The position numbers and the translations under genes are program-made. From Peterkaempfera bronchialis (GTDB lineage Bacteria; Actinomycetota; Actinomycetes; Streptomycetales; Streptomycetaceae), in the NCBI RefSeq assembly GCF_003258605.2, contig NZ_CP031264.1, forward strand, positions 4,464,001 to 4,528,000: a DNA stretch of 64,000 nucleotides, in the 5' to 3' direction. Below the pieces are notes generated by a model. The model was not told the DNA's origin and did no database searches. It saw nothing but the letters and a program-made list of their open reading frames with translations. Every line of letters begins with the position of its first letter. Positions within the stretch are counted from its first letter, which is position 1. Below are positions 1-8,553 of this stretch, piece by piece.

Positions 1-90
1 TGGGGTCGGTAACCGGTCACCCCCTTCCCCGGCCGACTGCCAGGCCCCACCCCACCGCCACATGAGCGCTTCCCGCTGGAGAATCCGACG
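1..90. other. Upstream stretch, no supported gene
   Basis: No coding region can be supported here. An imperfect inverted repeat GGTAACCGGTCACC lies at 8-21. A 10-codon ATG reading frame (62-94) has its stop overlapping the TTG start of the next gene, but it has no visible ribosome binding site. The GGAG at 77-80 serves the downstream TTG. Confidence 0.4.
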
Positions 91-1257
91 TTGAGCGTGA
101 CCGGGCGGCTCCGCCGCCTCAAGCAGCTGCTCGCCGGGGGCTGGTCCCGGACAGCCCTGGCGCTGCCCTTCCTTGCCCTGGTGGTCATCGTCGCCCTGGA
201 CTGGTTCAGCAAGACCGAGGTGACGGTCGAGCCCGCACTGACCTCCGCCCCGGCGCTGGCCGCCGTGGTCTGCCGCCGCACCTGGTACCCGCTGCTGGTC
301 GGCGGCCTCACCGTGCTGGCCGCCTTTGCGATGGCCGCCTACAACGGGGTGCTGACCCAGTCGGTGCACACCGCCAGCGTGCTCGCCATCGTGCTGGTCA
401 CCCTGATCGGCTGGGTCAGCGCGGTGCTCCGGGTGCGCCAGGAGCGGGCGCTCGCCGACGCCCGGCTGGTCGCCGAGGTCGCCCAGCGGGTGCTGCTCCG
501 CTCGGTCCCCGACCGGGTCGGCAGCGTGCGCGCCGCCGTCCACTACGCGGCGGCCGCCGCCCACGCCCGGATCGGCGGCGACCTCTACGAGGTGGTCAAC
601 ACCCGGCACGGGGTGCGGGCGGTCGTCGGCGATGTGCGCGGCAAGGGGCTGGGCGCGGTGGAGACCGCCGCCGCCGTGCTGGGCGCCTTTCGCGAGGCCG
701 CGCACCAGGAGCACGCGCTGGACCGGGTGGCCGGCTGGCTGGCCGACAGCCTGGACCGCTCGCTCCGGGAGAACGGGCACGACCGGCTGGGGGAGGAGTT
801 CGTCACCCTGGTGCTGATCGGGGTCTGCCCGGACGGCGTGGCCGAGATCGTCAACTGCGGCCATCCGGCGCCGGTGCTGCTCCGCGACGGCGAGCCGGTG
901 CGGCTGCTGGAGCCGGTCTCCCCGGTGCCGCCGCTCGGTGTGCTGCCGCCGGAGTCCGTGCGGCCGCCGGTGCGGCGGATGGCCGTGCGGCCCGGTGACC
1001 GGGTGCTGCTGTACACCGACGGCGTGATCGAGGCGCGTGACCAGCAGGGCCGCTTCTACCCGCTGCTGGAGCGCCTTCCCGGGTGCGCCCGGGAGGGTGC
1101 GCCGGGGGAGGTGCTCGACCGGCTGCACCTGGACGTGGTCCGGCACATCGGCCGCCAACTCGGCGACGACGCGGCGATGCTGCTGCTCCAGTACGAGCCC
1201 GTGGTGGTGCCGGAGCAGGTGGCCCGGCCCAACGGCCAGGTGCCGCAGCTCGGCTGA
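91..1257 (+). CDS. Membrane-anchored SpoIIE/PP2C-type serine phosphatase
   Basis: This 388-residue protein has hydrophobic membrane segments in its first ~110 residues (roughly 22-37, 50-80 and 95-110). A SpoIIE/RsbU-type PP2C phosphatase domain (about 145-370) follows. Supporting motifs are the metal-binding IGGDLYE and GDVRGKGLGA, then the later NCGHPAPVLL and YTDGVIEAR, and GDDAAMLLL near the end. Such Streptomyces enzymes usually dephosphorylate anti-anti-sigma proteins or act on other signalling proteins; the partner is not evident here. The TTG start is preceded by GGAG. It converges with the next gene with only 22 bp between them. An internal ATG start cannot be excluded but would cut into the membrane segments. 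Confidence 0.88.
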   Translation: MSVTGRLRRLKQLLAGGWSRTALALPFLALVVIVALDWFSKTEVTVEPALTSAPALAAVVCRRTWYPLLVGGLTVLAAFAMAAYNGVLTQSVHTASVLAIVLVTLIGWVSAVLRVRQERALADARLVAEVAQRVLLRSVPDRVGSVRAAVHYAAAAAHARIGGDLYEVVNTRHGVRAVVGDVRGKGLGAVETAAAVLGAFREAAHQEHALDRVAGWLADSLDRSLRENGHDRLGEEFVTLVLIGVCPDGVAEIVNCGHPAPVLLRDGEPVRLLEPVSPVPPLGVLPPESVRPPVRRMAVRPGDRVLLYTDGVIEARDQQGRFYPLLERLPGCAREGAPGEVLDRLHLDVVRHIGRQLGDDAAMLLLQYEPVVVPEQVARPNGQVPQLG

Positions 1258-1279
1258 GTGCGGTGGCCGAGCGCCGCGC

Positions 1280-2506
1280 TCAGAGGTCCACCTCGACCAG
1301 CAGCGGGCGGTGGTCGGAGATCGGCGTACGCGGGGTGTGCGCCCGGCCCACTGCGGCGGGCCGCACGCCCACCGCCAGGACGTGGTCGAACTGCACGGTC
1401 GGCCGGTGCGACGGATAGGTGGGGGTGCGGGCCAGGTCACGCCAGCCCGGCAGCCGGTCGCCGGGCTGCCGCTGCGGGGTGCGGCGCATCCGCAGCCGGT
1501 CCCGGCCGCCCCGCTCCAGGCGGGTGCGGCGGGCCTCCCGCAGGTCGCGCAGCCGCCGCCGCGAGCCGCGCACCCGCGCCGCGCGCGCCGGGCCGCGCGT
1601 CGACCCGTACGCCGGTTCGTACGCGGGCCCGGACGCCGACCCGGGCACCGACTGTCGCTCGGACACCGGTTCGGGCACCAGTCCGTACGCCGGGCCGACG
1701 GCCGTCCACCGTGACCGCGCCGCACCCGGTACGGCGGCCTGCAATGCCCGCCGCCGCCGACGGCGCGGCGCACGGGCCACCCCGCCCGCCATCCCGTCCA
1801 TCACGGCGGCGCCGCCCAGCACGGTGCGCGGCACGGCCCCGACCAGGTTGAAGTCGCCCAGCAGCAGATAGGGGCGCGGCAGGTCGGCGATCCAGCGGCG
1901 GATGCCCGCCAGCTGGGCGACATTCCAGCCGGGGACGAACGACAGATGCGCGGCCACCGCCGTGAAGAGGCCCCGGTCCCCCTCCAGCACCGCCGCCACC
2001 GCCGCCCTCGGCTCGTCCGGGACGGGGGTCAGCCCCCGCCGCCCGGCCACCCGCAGCGGCAGCCCGAACGGCGCGGGCGCGAAGCGCCGGGCCCGCCAGT
2101 GGTGCACCGGCAGCCGGGTGAGCAGCGCGGTGCCGTATGACGCCGACCCCGCGTCGGCGCCGACGTCGGCGGGTCCGTACACCCGGAAGCCCATCGCCGA
2201 GGGGTCCCGCACCCAGCCGGAGACCGGCGCCGGCCGGCCGTGCAGCGCGGCGGCGAACCGCCAGTCGGCGGCGCCCATCGCCTTGGCCGCCACGGCGGTC
2301 TGGTCGACCAGACCGGACCGCTCCTGGTACCGGTCGACCTCCTGCATCGCCAGCACATCGGCGTCGAGTGCGGCCACCGCCTCGGCCAGCGCGCCGGCCG
2401 CCACCTCCGGGTCGGCGGGCTCCGGCGGAAAGGGCAGCGGGGTGCCGTCCGGCGCGAGCGGCTGCCCGTGCAACAGGTTGAAGGTGGCGATGCGCAACTG
2501 GCTCAC
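1280..2506 (-). CDS. Endonuclease/exonuclease/phosphatase family protein
   Basis: The 408-residue protein belongs to the DNase I-like EEP superfamily. Visible motifs are the N-terminal ATFNLLHG, QEVDRY with the metal-binding Glu, GDFNLVG and the C-terminal SDHRPLLVE. The substrate is unknown; relatives hydrolyse phosphodiesters in nucleic acids, inositol phosphates or lipids. Between GDFNL and the final strands (about residues 225-345) there is an insertion of roughly 110 residues rich in Arg, Pro, Ala and Gly, which the core fold does not need. The GTG start has no Shine-Dalgarno sequence, but TACGGT lies exactly 6 nt upstream, as expected for a leaderless transcript. It is divergent from the PadR gene. 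Confidence 0.82.
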   Translation of the reverse strand: MSQLRIATFNLLHGQPLAPDGTPLPFPPEPADPEVAAGALAEAVAALDADVLAMQEVDRYQERSGLVDQTAVAAKAMGAADWRFAAALHGRPAPVSGWVRDPSAMGFRVYGPADVGADAGSASYGTALLTRLPVHHWRARRFAPAPFGLPLRVAGRRGLTPVPDEPRAAVAAVLEGDRGLFTAVAAHLSFVPGWNVAQLAGIRRWIADLPRPYLLLGDFNLVGAVPRTVLGGAAVMDGMAGGVARAPRRRRRRALQAAVPGAARSRWTAVGPAYGLVPEPVSERQSVPGSASGPAYEPAYGSTRGPARAARVRGSRRRLRDLREARRTRLERGGRDRLRMRRTPQRQPGDRLPGWRDLARTPTYPSHRPTVQFDHVLAVGVRPAAVGRAHTPRTPISDHRPLLVEVDL

Positions 2507-2559
2507 ACCGCGACCGTACCGCGCCCGGCGGTCCGCCCGGCCGGATCACCCACCCGAGG

Positions 2560-2590
2560 TTGAGCCTCGGAATGCATACCGGGTATACAT
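2560..2590 (+). promoter_or_regulatory. PadR-gene promoter with overlapping palindromic operator
   Basis: TTGAGC (2560-2565) and TATACA (2584-2589) are separated by 18 bp and look like -35 and -10 elements. The expected start point falls on the GTG at 2596, so the mRNA would be leaderless. A 19-bp inverted repeat, ATGCATACCGGGTATACAT (2572-2590), fills the spacer and the -10. Eight of its nine arm pairs match. PadR proteins typically bind ATGT/ACAT-ended palindromes, so this is the likely autoregulatory operator. Confidence 0.65.
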
Positions 2591-2595
2591 TGCCT

Positions 2596-3225
2596 GTGTC
2601 GATCCGCCATGGGCTGCTCGCCCTTCTCAACCAAGGCCCCCGCTACGGCTACCAGCTGCGCAGCGAGTTCGAGGCCCGCACCGGTGCCACCTGGCCGTTG
2701 AACGTCGGTCAGGTGTACACGACGCTCGGCCGACTGGAGCGCGACGGCCTGGTCGAGCCCGCCGGTGAGGACGACGAGGGCCATGTCTTCTATGCCATCA
2801 CCGAGACAGGACGTGCCGAGATGCGCTCCTGGTTCGGCACCCCCGTGCGCCGGGACAGCCCACCCCGCGACGAACTGGCCATCAAGCTGGCCATGGCCGT
2901 CACCGTGCCCGGGGTGGACGTCCGCGAGGTGGTCCAGGCGCAGCGGCGACACAGCATCCAGGCACTCCAGGACTACACCCGGCTCAAGGCGCGCGCCCTG
3001 ACCGGGGAGTCGGCCGGGGGCGAGGACGGCGGCGATCTCGCCTGGCTGCTGGTGCTGGAGCAGCTCATCTTCCAGACCGAGGCGGAGGTGCGGTGGCTCG
3101 ACCACTGCGAGACCCGCCTCACCCGCCCGCGCCCCGTACCAGCGGCGCCGGAACCGACCGGTGGTACGGAGCGCGAGCCGCAGGGCTCCACCCGACGGCG
3201 GGGGACCAGGTCCGGGCGGACCTGA
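2596..3225 (+). CDS. PadR-family transcriptional regulator
   Basis: This 209-residue winged-helix repressor has the PadR N-terminal domain at about 1-80: HGLLALLNQGPRYGYQLR, then VGQVYTTLGRLERDGLV as recognition helix and wing start. A helical C-terminal dimerisation domain (about 95-190) follows. I chose GTG 2596, although reading frames from TTG 2560 or ATG 2572 are open, because the fold begins at ISIRHG-type residues and a promoter/palindrome occupies the upstream bases. PadR proteins often repress adjacent drug-efflux genes. The ABC ATPase and FtsX permease start 67 bp downstream on the same strand and are the obvious target. Confidence 0.88.
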   Translation: MSIRHGLLALLNQGPRYGYQLRSEFEARTGATWPLNVGQVYTTLGRLERDGLVEPAGEDDEGHVFYAITETGRAEMRSWFGTPVRRDSPPRDELAIKLAMAVTVPGVDVREVVQAQRRHSIQALQDYTRLKARALTGESAGGEDGGDLAWLLVLEQLIFQTEAEVRWLDHCETRLTRPRPVPAAPEPTGGTEREPQGSTRRRGTRSGRT

Positions 3226-3291
3226 CGCCGTCATCCCCACTCCGTGAACGACATTCCGTGAACGACCTGAACGACCCCCTGGGGGAACCCC

Positions 3292-4107
3292 TTGACAGGC
3301 AATGCAGCGACAGGCAGCACAGCGACAGGCAGCACAGCGACAGGCAGTACAGCGGCGACCGGCGCAGCACCGGTCCTCAGGATGGAGAACGTCTCCCGGG
3401 TGCACGGCCGGGGCGCCGCCGAGGTGCACGCCCTGCGCGGGGTGGACCTGGCGGTGCACCCCGGCGAGCTGGTGGCGGTGATGGGCCCCTCCGGCTCCGG
3501 CAAGTCCACCCTGCTCACCTTGGCCGGCGGCCTGGACACGCCGACCTCCGGCCGGGTGCTGGTGGAGGACCAGTCACTGGGCGACCTCTCCCGCAAGCAC
3601 CTGGCGGCGGTACGCCGCCGCGCGGTCGGCTATGTCTTCCAGGACTACAACCTGATACCGGCGCTCACCGCCGCCGAGAATGTCGCGCTCCCCCGCGAGC
3701 TGGACGGCATCTCCTCGCGCGCCGCCCGCCGCGAGGCGCTGGCCGCCCTGGAGGAGTTCGACCTCTTTGAGCTGGCGGAACGCTTCCCCGACGAGATGTC
3801 CGGCGGCCAGCAGCAGCGGGTGGCGATTGCCCGCGCGCTGATCGGCGACCGCCGCCTGGTACTGGCCGACGAGCCCACCGGCGCCCTCGACTCCACCACC
3901 GGCGAGTCGGTGCTCGCCGTGCTGCGGGCCCGCTGCGACGCCGGAGCCGCCGCCATGATGGTGACCCATGAGGCCCGGCACGCCGCCTGGGCGGACCGGG
4001 TGGTCTTCCTGCGCGACGGCGGCATCGTCGACGAGACCGGCGTGGCCTCCGCCGAGAGCCTGCTCACCGGCGCGGGCCGGGACTCCGGCGGGCCGGTGGC
4101 CCCGTGA
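3292..4107 (+). CDS. ABC transporter ATP-binding protein (MacB/LolD type)
   Basis: The 271-residue ATPase subunit has Walker A GPSGSGKST (about 64-72), a Q-loop in VFQDYNLIPAL, the signature SGGQQQR (about 170) and Walker B LVLADEPTGALD, followed by the switch His in MVTHEAR. It should power the permease encoded next, and the two genes overlap by 4 bp. The family exports lipids, peptides or antimicrobial compounds, or mediates mechanotransmission. The start is uncertain. TTG 3292 has GGGGGA 6 nt upstream, but the first ~25 residues are a low-complexity ATGST repeat. Translation could instead begin nearer the MENVSRVHG segment. It probably forms an operon with the PadR gene. Confidence 0.88.
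   Translation: MTGNAATGSTATGSTATGSTAATGAAPVLRMENVSRVHGRGAAEVHALRGVDLAVHPGELVAVMGPSGSGKSTLLTLAGGLDTPTSGRVLVEDQSLGDLSRKHLAAVRRRAVGYVFQDYNLIPALTAAENVALPRELDGISSRAARREALAALEEFDLFELAERFPDEMSGGQQQRVAIARALIGDRRLVLADEPTGALDSTTGESVLAVLRARCDAGAAAMMVTHEARHAAWADRVVFLRDGGIVDETGVASAESLLTGAGRDSGGPVAP
3294..3353 (+). repeat. Four 15-bp tandem repeats at the 5' end of the ABC ATPase gene
   Basis: Four near-identical copies of GACAGGCAGCACAGC lie head to tail. The unit is a multiple of three and encodes an Ala-Thr-Gly-Ser-Thr repeat in the unstructured N-terminus, so copy-number changes would not shift the frame. Confidence 0.75.
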
Positions 4108-6920
4108 AGCTCACCGCCTGGCGGGTCGCGCTGCGCATCGCCCGCCGCGACGCCGTACGCGCCAAGGGCCGCAGTGCCCTGGTGATGGCCATGATCGCGC
4201 TGCCGGTGCTGGGCGTGGCCGGCGCCGACATCGTCTACCAGAGCGCCCGCCTGGACCCCGGCGAGCGGATCACCCGGCAGATGGGGGCCGCCGACGCGCA
4301 GTTCTCGCTCTACCAGCAGGGCATGTCGATCGTGCAGAAGCCCGATCCGGAGGACGGCGTCTACCCGGTCGACACGGAGAAGCACCGGCAGACCCCGGAG
4401 GAGAAGAAGTCCGCCGAGACCGACCCTGCCGAGCTGGTCAGGCAGTTGCTGCCGGCCGGTTCCGCGATCGTCCCGGTACGCAACGGCCCCAGCGTGGCCG
4501 CCACCACCGCCCACGGCCTCACCCGCGTCTCCACCGCCGAGATGGACCTGGCCGACCCGGTCTGGCGGGGCGTGGTGACCGTGGTGGACGGCCGGGCCCC
4601 CGCGAAGCCCCAGGAGATCGCCGCCACCCGGCAGTTCCTGGCCGACTCCGGCCTGCACCTCGGCGACACCACCACCCTCAACGGCCTCGCCCAGCCGTTC
4701 ACCATCACCGCGAGCGTCGAGTACCCGGACCGGCTGTCCAGTACGGGGCTGATCGCCCGCCCCGGCGAGCTGATCGCCCCGCTCACCGGGGCGGACGCGA
4801 AGACCGGCGGCCAGGCGTACTGGGGCGGCCCGCTGGACGGCGACTCCTGGCTGGTCACCCTGGGTGGCGGCGCCGGATTCCCGTGGGAGAAGGTCAAGGA
4901 GGCCAACAGGTACGGCTTCAAGGTGACCTCCCGCCAGGTGCTGCTCGACCCGCCGCCGCGCTCCGAGGTGCCGTACTACCAGGTGGTCCACGAGCAGAGC
5001 CGCAGTGTGCTCCGCGACCCCACCACCCTGACCGTGCTCGGCACCGTCGCAGGCATGGCGCTGCTGGAGATCGTGCTGCTGGCCGGACCGGCCTTCGCCG
5101 TCGGCGCCCGCCGCTCCCGGCGGCAGCTGGGGCTGCTCGCCGCAGGCGGCGGCGACCGCGCGCACATCCGGGCCGTGGTGCTCGGCGGCGGAGTGGTGCT
5201 GGGCGTGGCGGGCGCGGTCGTGGGCGTGGTGCTGGCGGTACTGGCCGTCGCCCTCGGCCGGTCCTGGCTGGAGGAGACCGCCGGGCAGCGGTTCGGCCAT
5301 CTCGACCTGCACCTCCTGGACCTGCTCGGCATCGCGGCGATCGGACTGGTCACCGGGGTGCTGGCGGCGATCGTGCCCGCCGTGCAGGCGTCCCGGCAGG
5401 ATGTGGTGGCCGCGCTGACCGGCCGGGGCACCGTCAGGCCGCCGTCCAGACGGCTCGCCGTGGTCGGCCTGGCCGCCCTGCTGGGCGGCGCCGCACTCGC
5501 CGTGCTCGGCGCCGCCGCGGGTCAGGGAACCGCCTCGGTGCTCGGTGGCTCGATGCTGGCCGAACTGGGTATGGTGACCTGCACCCCCTTCCTGGTCGGA
5601 CTCTTCGGCAGGCTGGGCCGCTGGCTGCCGCTGGCCCCCCGCCTCGCCCTGCGCGACTCCGTACGCCACCGGGCCCGCACCGCGCCCGCCGTCGCCGCTG
5701 TAATGGCCGCGGTGGCGGGGTCGGTCGCGGTCGGCATCTACACCACCAGCGACCAGGCCCAGCAGCGCCGCGACTACCTGGCGTCCGCACCGGCCGGGAC
5801 GCTCACCCTGCGCGGCATCCCGGTGAAGGACGACCACGGCGCCGCCCTGGACCAGGCCCGCTCCGCCGTGGAGAGCAGCATCAGCGGGCTCGGCCGCCGC
5901 GCCGACGTCTACCGGACCAGCTACCGGGGCGACTGCAACGAGGACGACCGCTGCGGCGATGTGTCGCTGGTGATGCCGCCGGAGCTGAGCTGCCCGCTGG
6001 AGGGCGAACGGCACTTCTCCGCTGCCGAGGTGGCGCGGCTGCGGCGCGACGACCCCCGGTGCCGGGGCGGCCATCGCTCCTGGAGCAGCAGCTTCTCCCA
6101 GGTGCCGGCCGGTGACTCGGAGGTGCTGCGGGTCCTGTTCGGCGTGCACGACCGGGCGGCGGAGCAGGCGCTCGCTGAGGGGCGCGCGGTGGTCTTCGAC
6201 CCCCGCTATGTCAAGGACGGGAAGCTCACCCTGCGGCTGACCGAACCCTGGCCGGACCGGCAGGACGCCGACGGCGAGGAGGTCCAACCCGCGTCGCACG
6301 AGGTGACCATCCCGGCGGTGGTGCGGACCCCGTCCGTCTTCACCGCCCAGGCGATGCTCCCCGTGGAAGCCGCACGCAAGGCGGGCCTCCAGGTGTCGGC
6401 GGACGGCTCGATCTGGCAGCCGCAGACGGTCCCCACCGGGGCGGACGAGCAGCGGGCCGCCGGCGCGGTCGGCAGGATCACCGCCGACGGCGACCTCCGG
6501 GTCGAGCGGGGCTACCAGCCGCGCAGCAGCCTGGCCAACCTGGCCCTGACCGTCTTCGCCGCCCTGGTGGCGCTGGGCGCGGCCGGTATCGCCACCGGAC
6601 TGGCCGCCGCCGACTCTCAGCAGGACCTCGCCACGCTCTCCGCAGTGGGCGCAGCGCCTCGCATCCGGCGGACCCTCTCCGGCTTCCAGTGCGGGGTGAT
6701 CGCCGCCATGGGAGCGGTGCTGGGGGCGGTCTGCGGAGTGGTGCCCGCGGTGGCGCTCCGCAAGGTGGAGCAGGCGGCGGTGGGCTCGGACAGAGCGGGG
6801 GCCATCGTCTTCCCCTGGACGGACCTGGCGCTCACCGTGGTCGCCCTGCCGGTGGTGGCGGTGGTGCTGGCCGCGCTGCTCTCCCGCTCCCGGATCTCCC
6901 TGGTGCGCCGGGCGGACTGA
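4104..6920 (+). CDS. FtsX-like ABC transporter permease
   Basis: This 938-residue permease has the duplicated ABC3/FtsX layout. A first membrane segment (about 20-45) is followed by a large extracytoplasmic domain (to ~310). A first FtsX bundle then spans about 315-430 (LEIVLLAGPAFAVGARRSRRQLGLL, LVTGVLAAIVPAVQASR), with more segments around 455-510 and 530-550. After a second extracytoplasmic region comes the C-terminal FtsX bundle (about 805-930). It partners the preceding ATPase (GTGA overlap). The cargo is unknown; the PadR context suggests export of a toxic amphiphile or an envelope-stress role. The second outer domain holds several Cys residues (around 610-660) that could form disulfides. 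Confidence 0.87.
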   Translation: MKLTAWRVALRIARRDAVRAKGRSALVMAMIALPVLGVAGADIVYQSARLDPGERITRQMGAADAQFSLYQQGMSIVQKPDPEDGVYPVDTEKHRQTPEEKKSAETDPAELVRQLLPAGSAIVPVRNGPSVAATTAHGLTRVSTAEMDLADPVWRGVVTVVDGRAPAKPQEIAATRQFLADSGLHLGDTTTLNGLAQPFTITASVEYPDRLSSTGLIARPGELIAPLTGADAKTGGQAYWGGPLDGDSWLVTLGGGAGFPWEKVKEANRYGFKVTSRQVLLDPPPRSEVPYYQVVHEQSRSVLRDPTTLTVLGTVAGMALLEIVLLAGPAFAVGARRSRRQLGLLAAGGGDRAHIRAVVLGGGVVLGVAGAVVGVVLAVLAVALGRSWLEETAGQRFGHLDLHLLDLLGIAAIGLVTGVLAAIVPAVQASRQDVVAALTGRGTVRPPSRRLAVVGLAALLGGAALAVLGAAAGQGTASVLGGSMLAELGMVTCTPFLVGLFGRLGRWLPLAPRLALRDSVRHRARTAPAVAAVMAAVAGSVAVGIYTTSDQAQQRRDYLASAPAGTLTLRGIPVKDDHGAALDQARSAVESSISGLGRRADVYRTSYRGDCNEDDRCGDVSLVMPPELSCPLEGERHFSAAEVARLRRDDPRCRGGHRSWSSSFSQVPAGDSEVLRVLFGVHDRAAEQALAEGRAVVFDPRYVKDGKLTLRLTEPWPDRQDADGEEVQPASHEVTIPAVVRTPSVFTAQAMLPVEAARKAGLQVSADGSIWQPQTVPTGADEQRAAGAVGRITADGDLRVERGYQPRSSLANLALTVFAALVALGAAGIATGLAAADSQQDLATLSAVGAAPRIRRTLSGFQCGVIAAMGAVLGAVCGVVPAVALRKVEQAAVGSDRAGAIVFPWTDLALTVVALPVVAVVLAALLSRSRISLVRRAD

Positions 6921-7019
6921 TCCGTACGGCAGCCTGATCCGTACGGCAGCCTGATCCGTACGGCAGCCTGATCCGTACGGCAGCCTGATCTGTACGGCAG
7001 CCTGATCCCCACGGCGGCG
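6918..7019 (+). repeat. 17-bp tandem repeat array after the permease gene
   Basis: Five consecutive copies of TGATCCGTACGGCAGCC start at the permease stop codon: 6918, 6935, 6952, 6969 and 6986, the last with one change. A degenerate sixth begins at 7003. Each unit contains the self-complementary CGTACG and supplies a TGA. No gene lies within it. Confidence 0.9.
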
Positions 7020-7116
7020 ACCGGCCCCGGGCGTGACGCATCCCACGTCCGGGGCCGGTGTCCGCCGACCGGTCGACGGCAGCGGTCGGCGCCGCCGTCG
7101 AACTAAAGTCGTCTCT

Positions 7117-8553
7117 ATGACGAAAACCCCGGACAGCGCCGTCCGCTCCTACATCGACCAGCACCGCGCCGCCTTCCTCGACGACCTGGCCTCCTGGCTG
7201 CGTATCCCGTCCGTCTCCGCCGACCCCGCGCGGTCCGGCGAGGTGCGCCGGTCCGCCGAGTGGCTGGCGGAGAAGCTGCGGGAGACCGGCTTCCCGGTCG
7301 CCGAGATCTGGGAGACCGGTTCCGCGTCCGGCGACGAGGGCCGGGGGCTGCCGGCGGTCTTCGCGGAGTGGCCGTCGGGGGAGCCGGACGCACCGACCGT
7401 CCTGGTCTACGGGCACCACGATGTGCAGCCCGCCGCCCGGGAGGACGGCTGGGCCACCGAGCCCTTCGAGCCGGTGGTCGCCGACGGGCGGATGTACGGC
7501 CGGGGCGCCGCCGACGACAAGGGCCAGGTCTTCTTCCACACCCTGGGGGTGCGCGCCCACCTGGCGGCGACGGGCCGCACCGCGCCCGCGGTCAACCTCA
7601 AGCTGCTGATCGAGGGCGAGGAGGAGTCCGGCTCGCCGCACTTCGCCGCGCTGGTGCGCCGCCACGCCGACCGGCTGGCCTGCGACGCGGTGATCGTCTC
7701 CGACACCGGCATGTGGGCCGAGGACACCCCGACCGTCTGCACCGGCATGCGCGGCCTCGCCGACTGCCAGATCGACCTGTACGGGCCGGACCAGGACATC
7801 CACTCCGGCTCCTTCGGCGGCGCGGTGCCCAACCCGGCCACCGAGGCCGCCCGGCTGGCCGCCGCCCTGCACGACGCCGACCGGCGGGTGGCGGTGCCCG
7901 GCTTCTACGACGGGGTGGTGGAGCTCACCGAGCGCGAGCGGGAGCTCTTCGCCGAGCTGCCCTTCGACGAGGCGGAGTGGCTGCGCGTCGCCCGGTCGCA
8001 CGGCACCCTCGGGGAGGCCGGACACACCACCCTGGAGCGGATCTGGGCCCGCCCGACGGCCGAGGTCAACGGCATCTGGGGCGGCTACACCGGCCCCGGC
8101 GGGAAGACCATCGTGCCCTCCTCGGCGCATCTGAAGCTCTCCTTCCGGCTGGTGGCCGGGCAGGAGGTGGAGAAGGTCCGGGAGGCGGTGCGGGACTGGG
8201 TCGCCGAGCGGCTGCCCGCCGGAATCCGCCATGAGATCGTCTTCCCCGGCGCCACCCGGCCCTGCCTCACCCCGCTGGACCACCCGGCCCTCCGGTCGCT
8301 GGTGCGCTCCATGGGCCGGGCCTTCGGCCAGGAGGTCCGCTTCACCCGGGAGGGCGGCTCCGGGCCCGCCGCCGACCTCCAGGACGTGCTCGGCGTGCCG
8401 GTGCTCTTCCTGGGCATCTCGGTGCCCTCCGACGGCTGGCACTCGGTGAACGAGAAGGTCGAGCTGGACCTGCTGCTCAAGGGCGTGGAGACCAGCGCCT
8501 ACCTCTGGAGCGACCTCGCCGGGAGCTGGACGCCGGGCGAGGACGCCCGGTGA
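7117..8553 (+). CDS. M20-family dipeptidase/metallopeptidase
   Basis: The 478-residue zinc peptidase matches the M20 dipeptidase family. Motifs include YGHHDVQPA (first metal His, ~103), GRGAADDKGQ with the bridging Asp, EGEEESGSP with the catalytic Glu pair, SDTGMW and HSVNEKV near the C-terminus (last metal His). The dimerisation domain lies at about 200-330. Cytosolic cleavage of dipeptides or related amides is the usual role. I chose ATG 7117, not the earlier in-frame ATG at 7033, because the preceding residues are not family-like. TAAAGT at about 7104 could be the -10 of a nearly leaderless transcript. Its end overlaps the nudC start by 4 bp. Confidence 0.9.
   Translation: MTKTPDSAVRSYIDQHRAAFLDDLASWLRIPSVSADPARSGEVRRSAEWLAEKLRETGFPVAEIWETGSASGDEGRGLPAVFAEWPSGEPDAPTVLVYGHHDVQPAAREDGWATEPFEPVVADGRMYGRGAADDKGQVFFHTLGVRAHLAATGRTAPAVNLKLLIEGEEESGSPHFAALVRRHADRLACDAVIVSDTGMWAEDTPTVCTGMRGLADCQIDLYGPDQDIHSGSFGGAVPNPATEAARLAAALHDADRRVAVPGFYDGVVELTERERELFAELPFDEAEWLRVARSHGTLGEAGHTTLERIWARPTAEVNGIWGGYTGPGGKTIVPSSAHLKLSFRLVAGQEVEKVREAVRDWVAERLPAGIRHEIVFPGATRPCLTPLDHPALRSLVRSMGRAFGQEVRFTREGGSGPAADLQDVLGVPVLFLGISVPSDGWHSVNEKVELDLLLKGVETSAYLWSDLAGSWTPGEDAR

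Noticed and set aside
62-94. Ten-codon ATG frame whose stop overlaps the TTG start of the first gene
   Set aside because: It has no ribosome binding site and such overlaps occur by chance; it is only noted as a possible leader peptide.
3645-7046. A very long minus-strand open frame (over 1100 codons) opposite the ABC transporter genes
   Set aside because: It is the antisense shadow of high-GC coding DNA, has no recognisable domain, and the opposite strand carries clear ATPase and FtsX genes.
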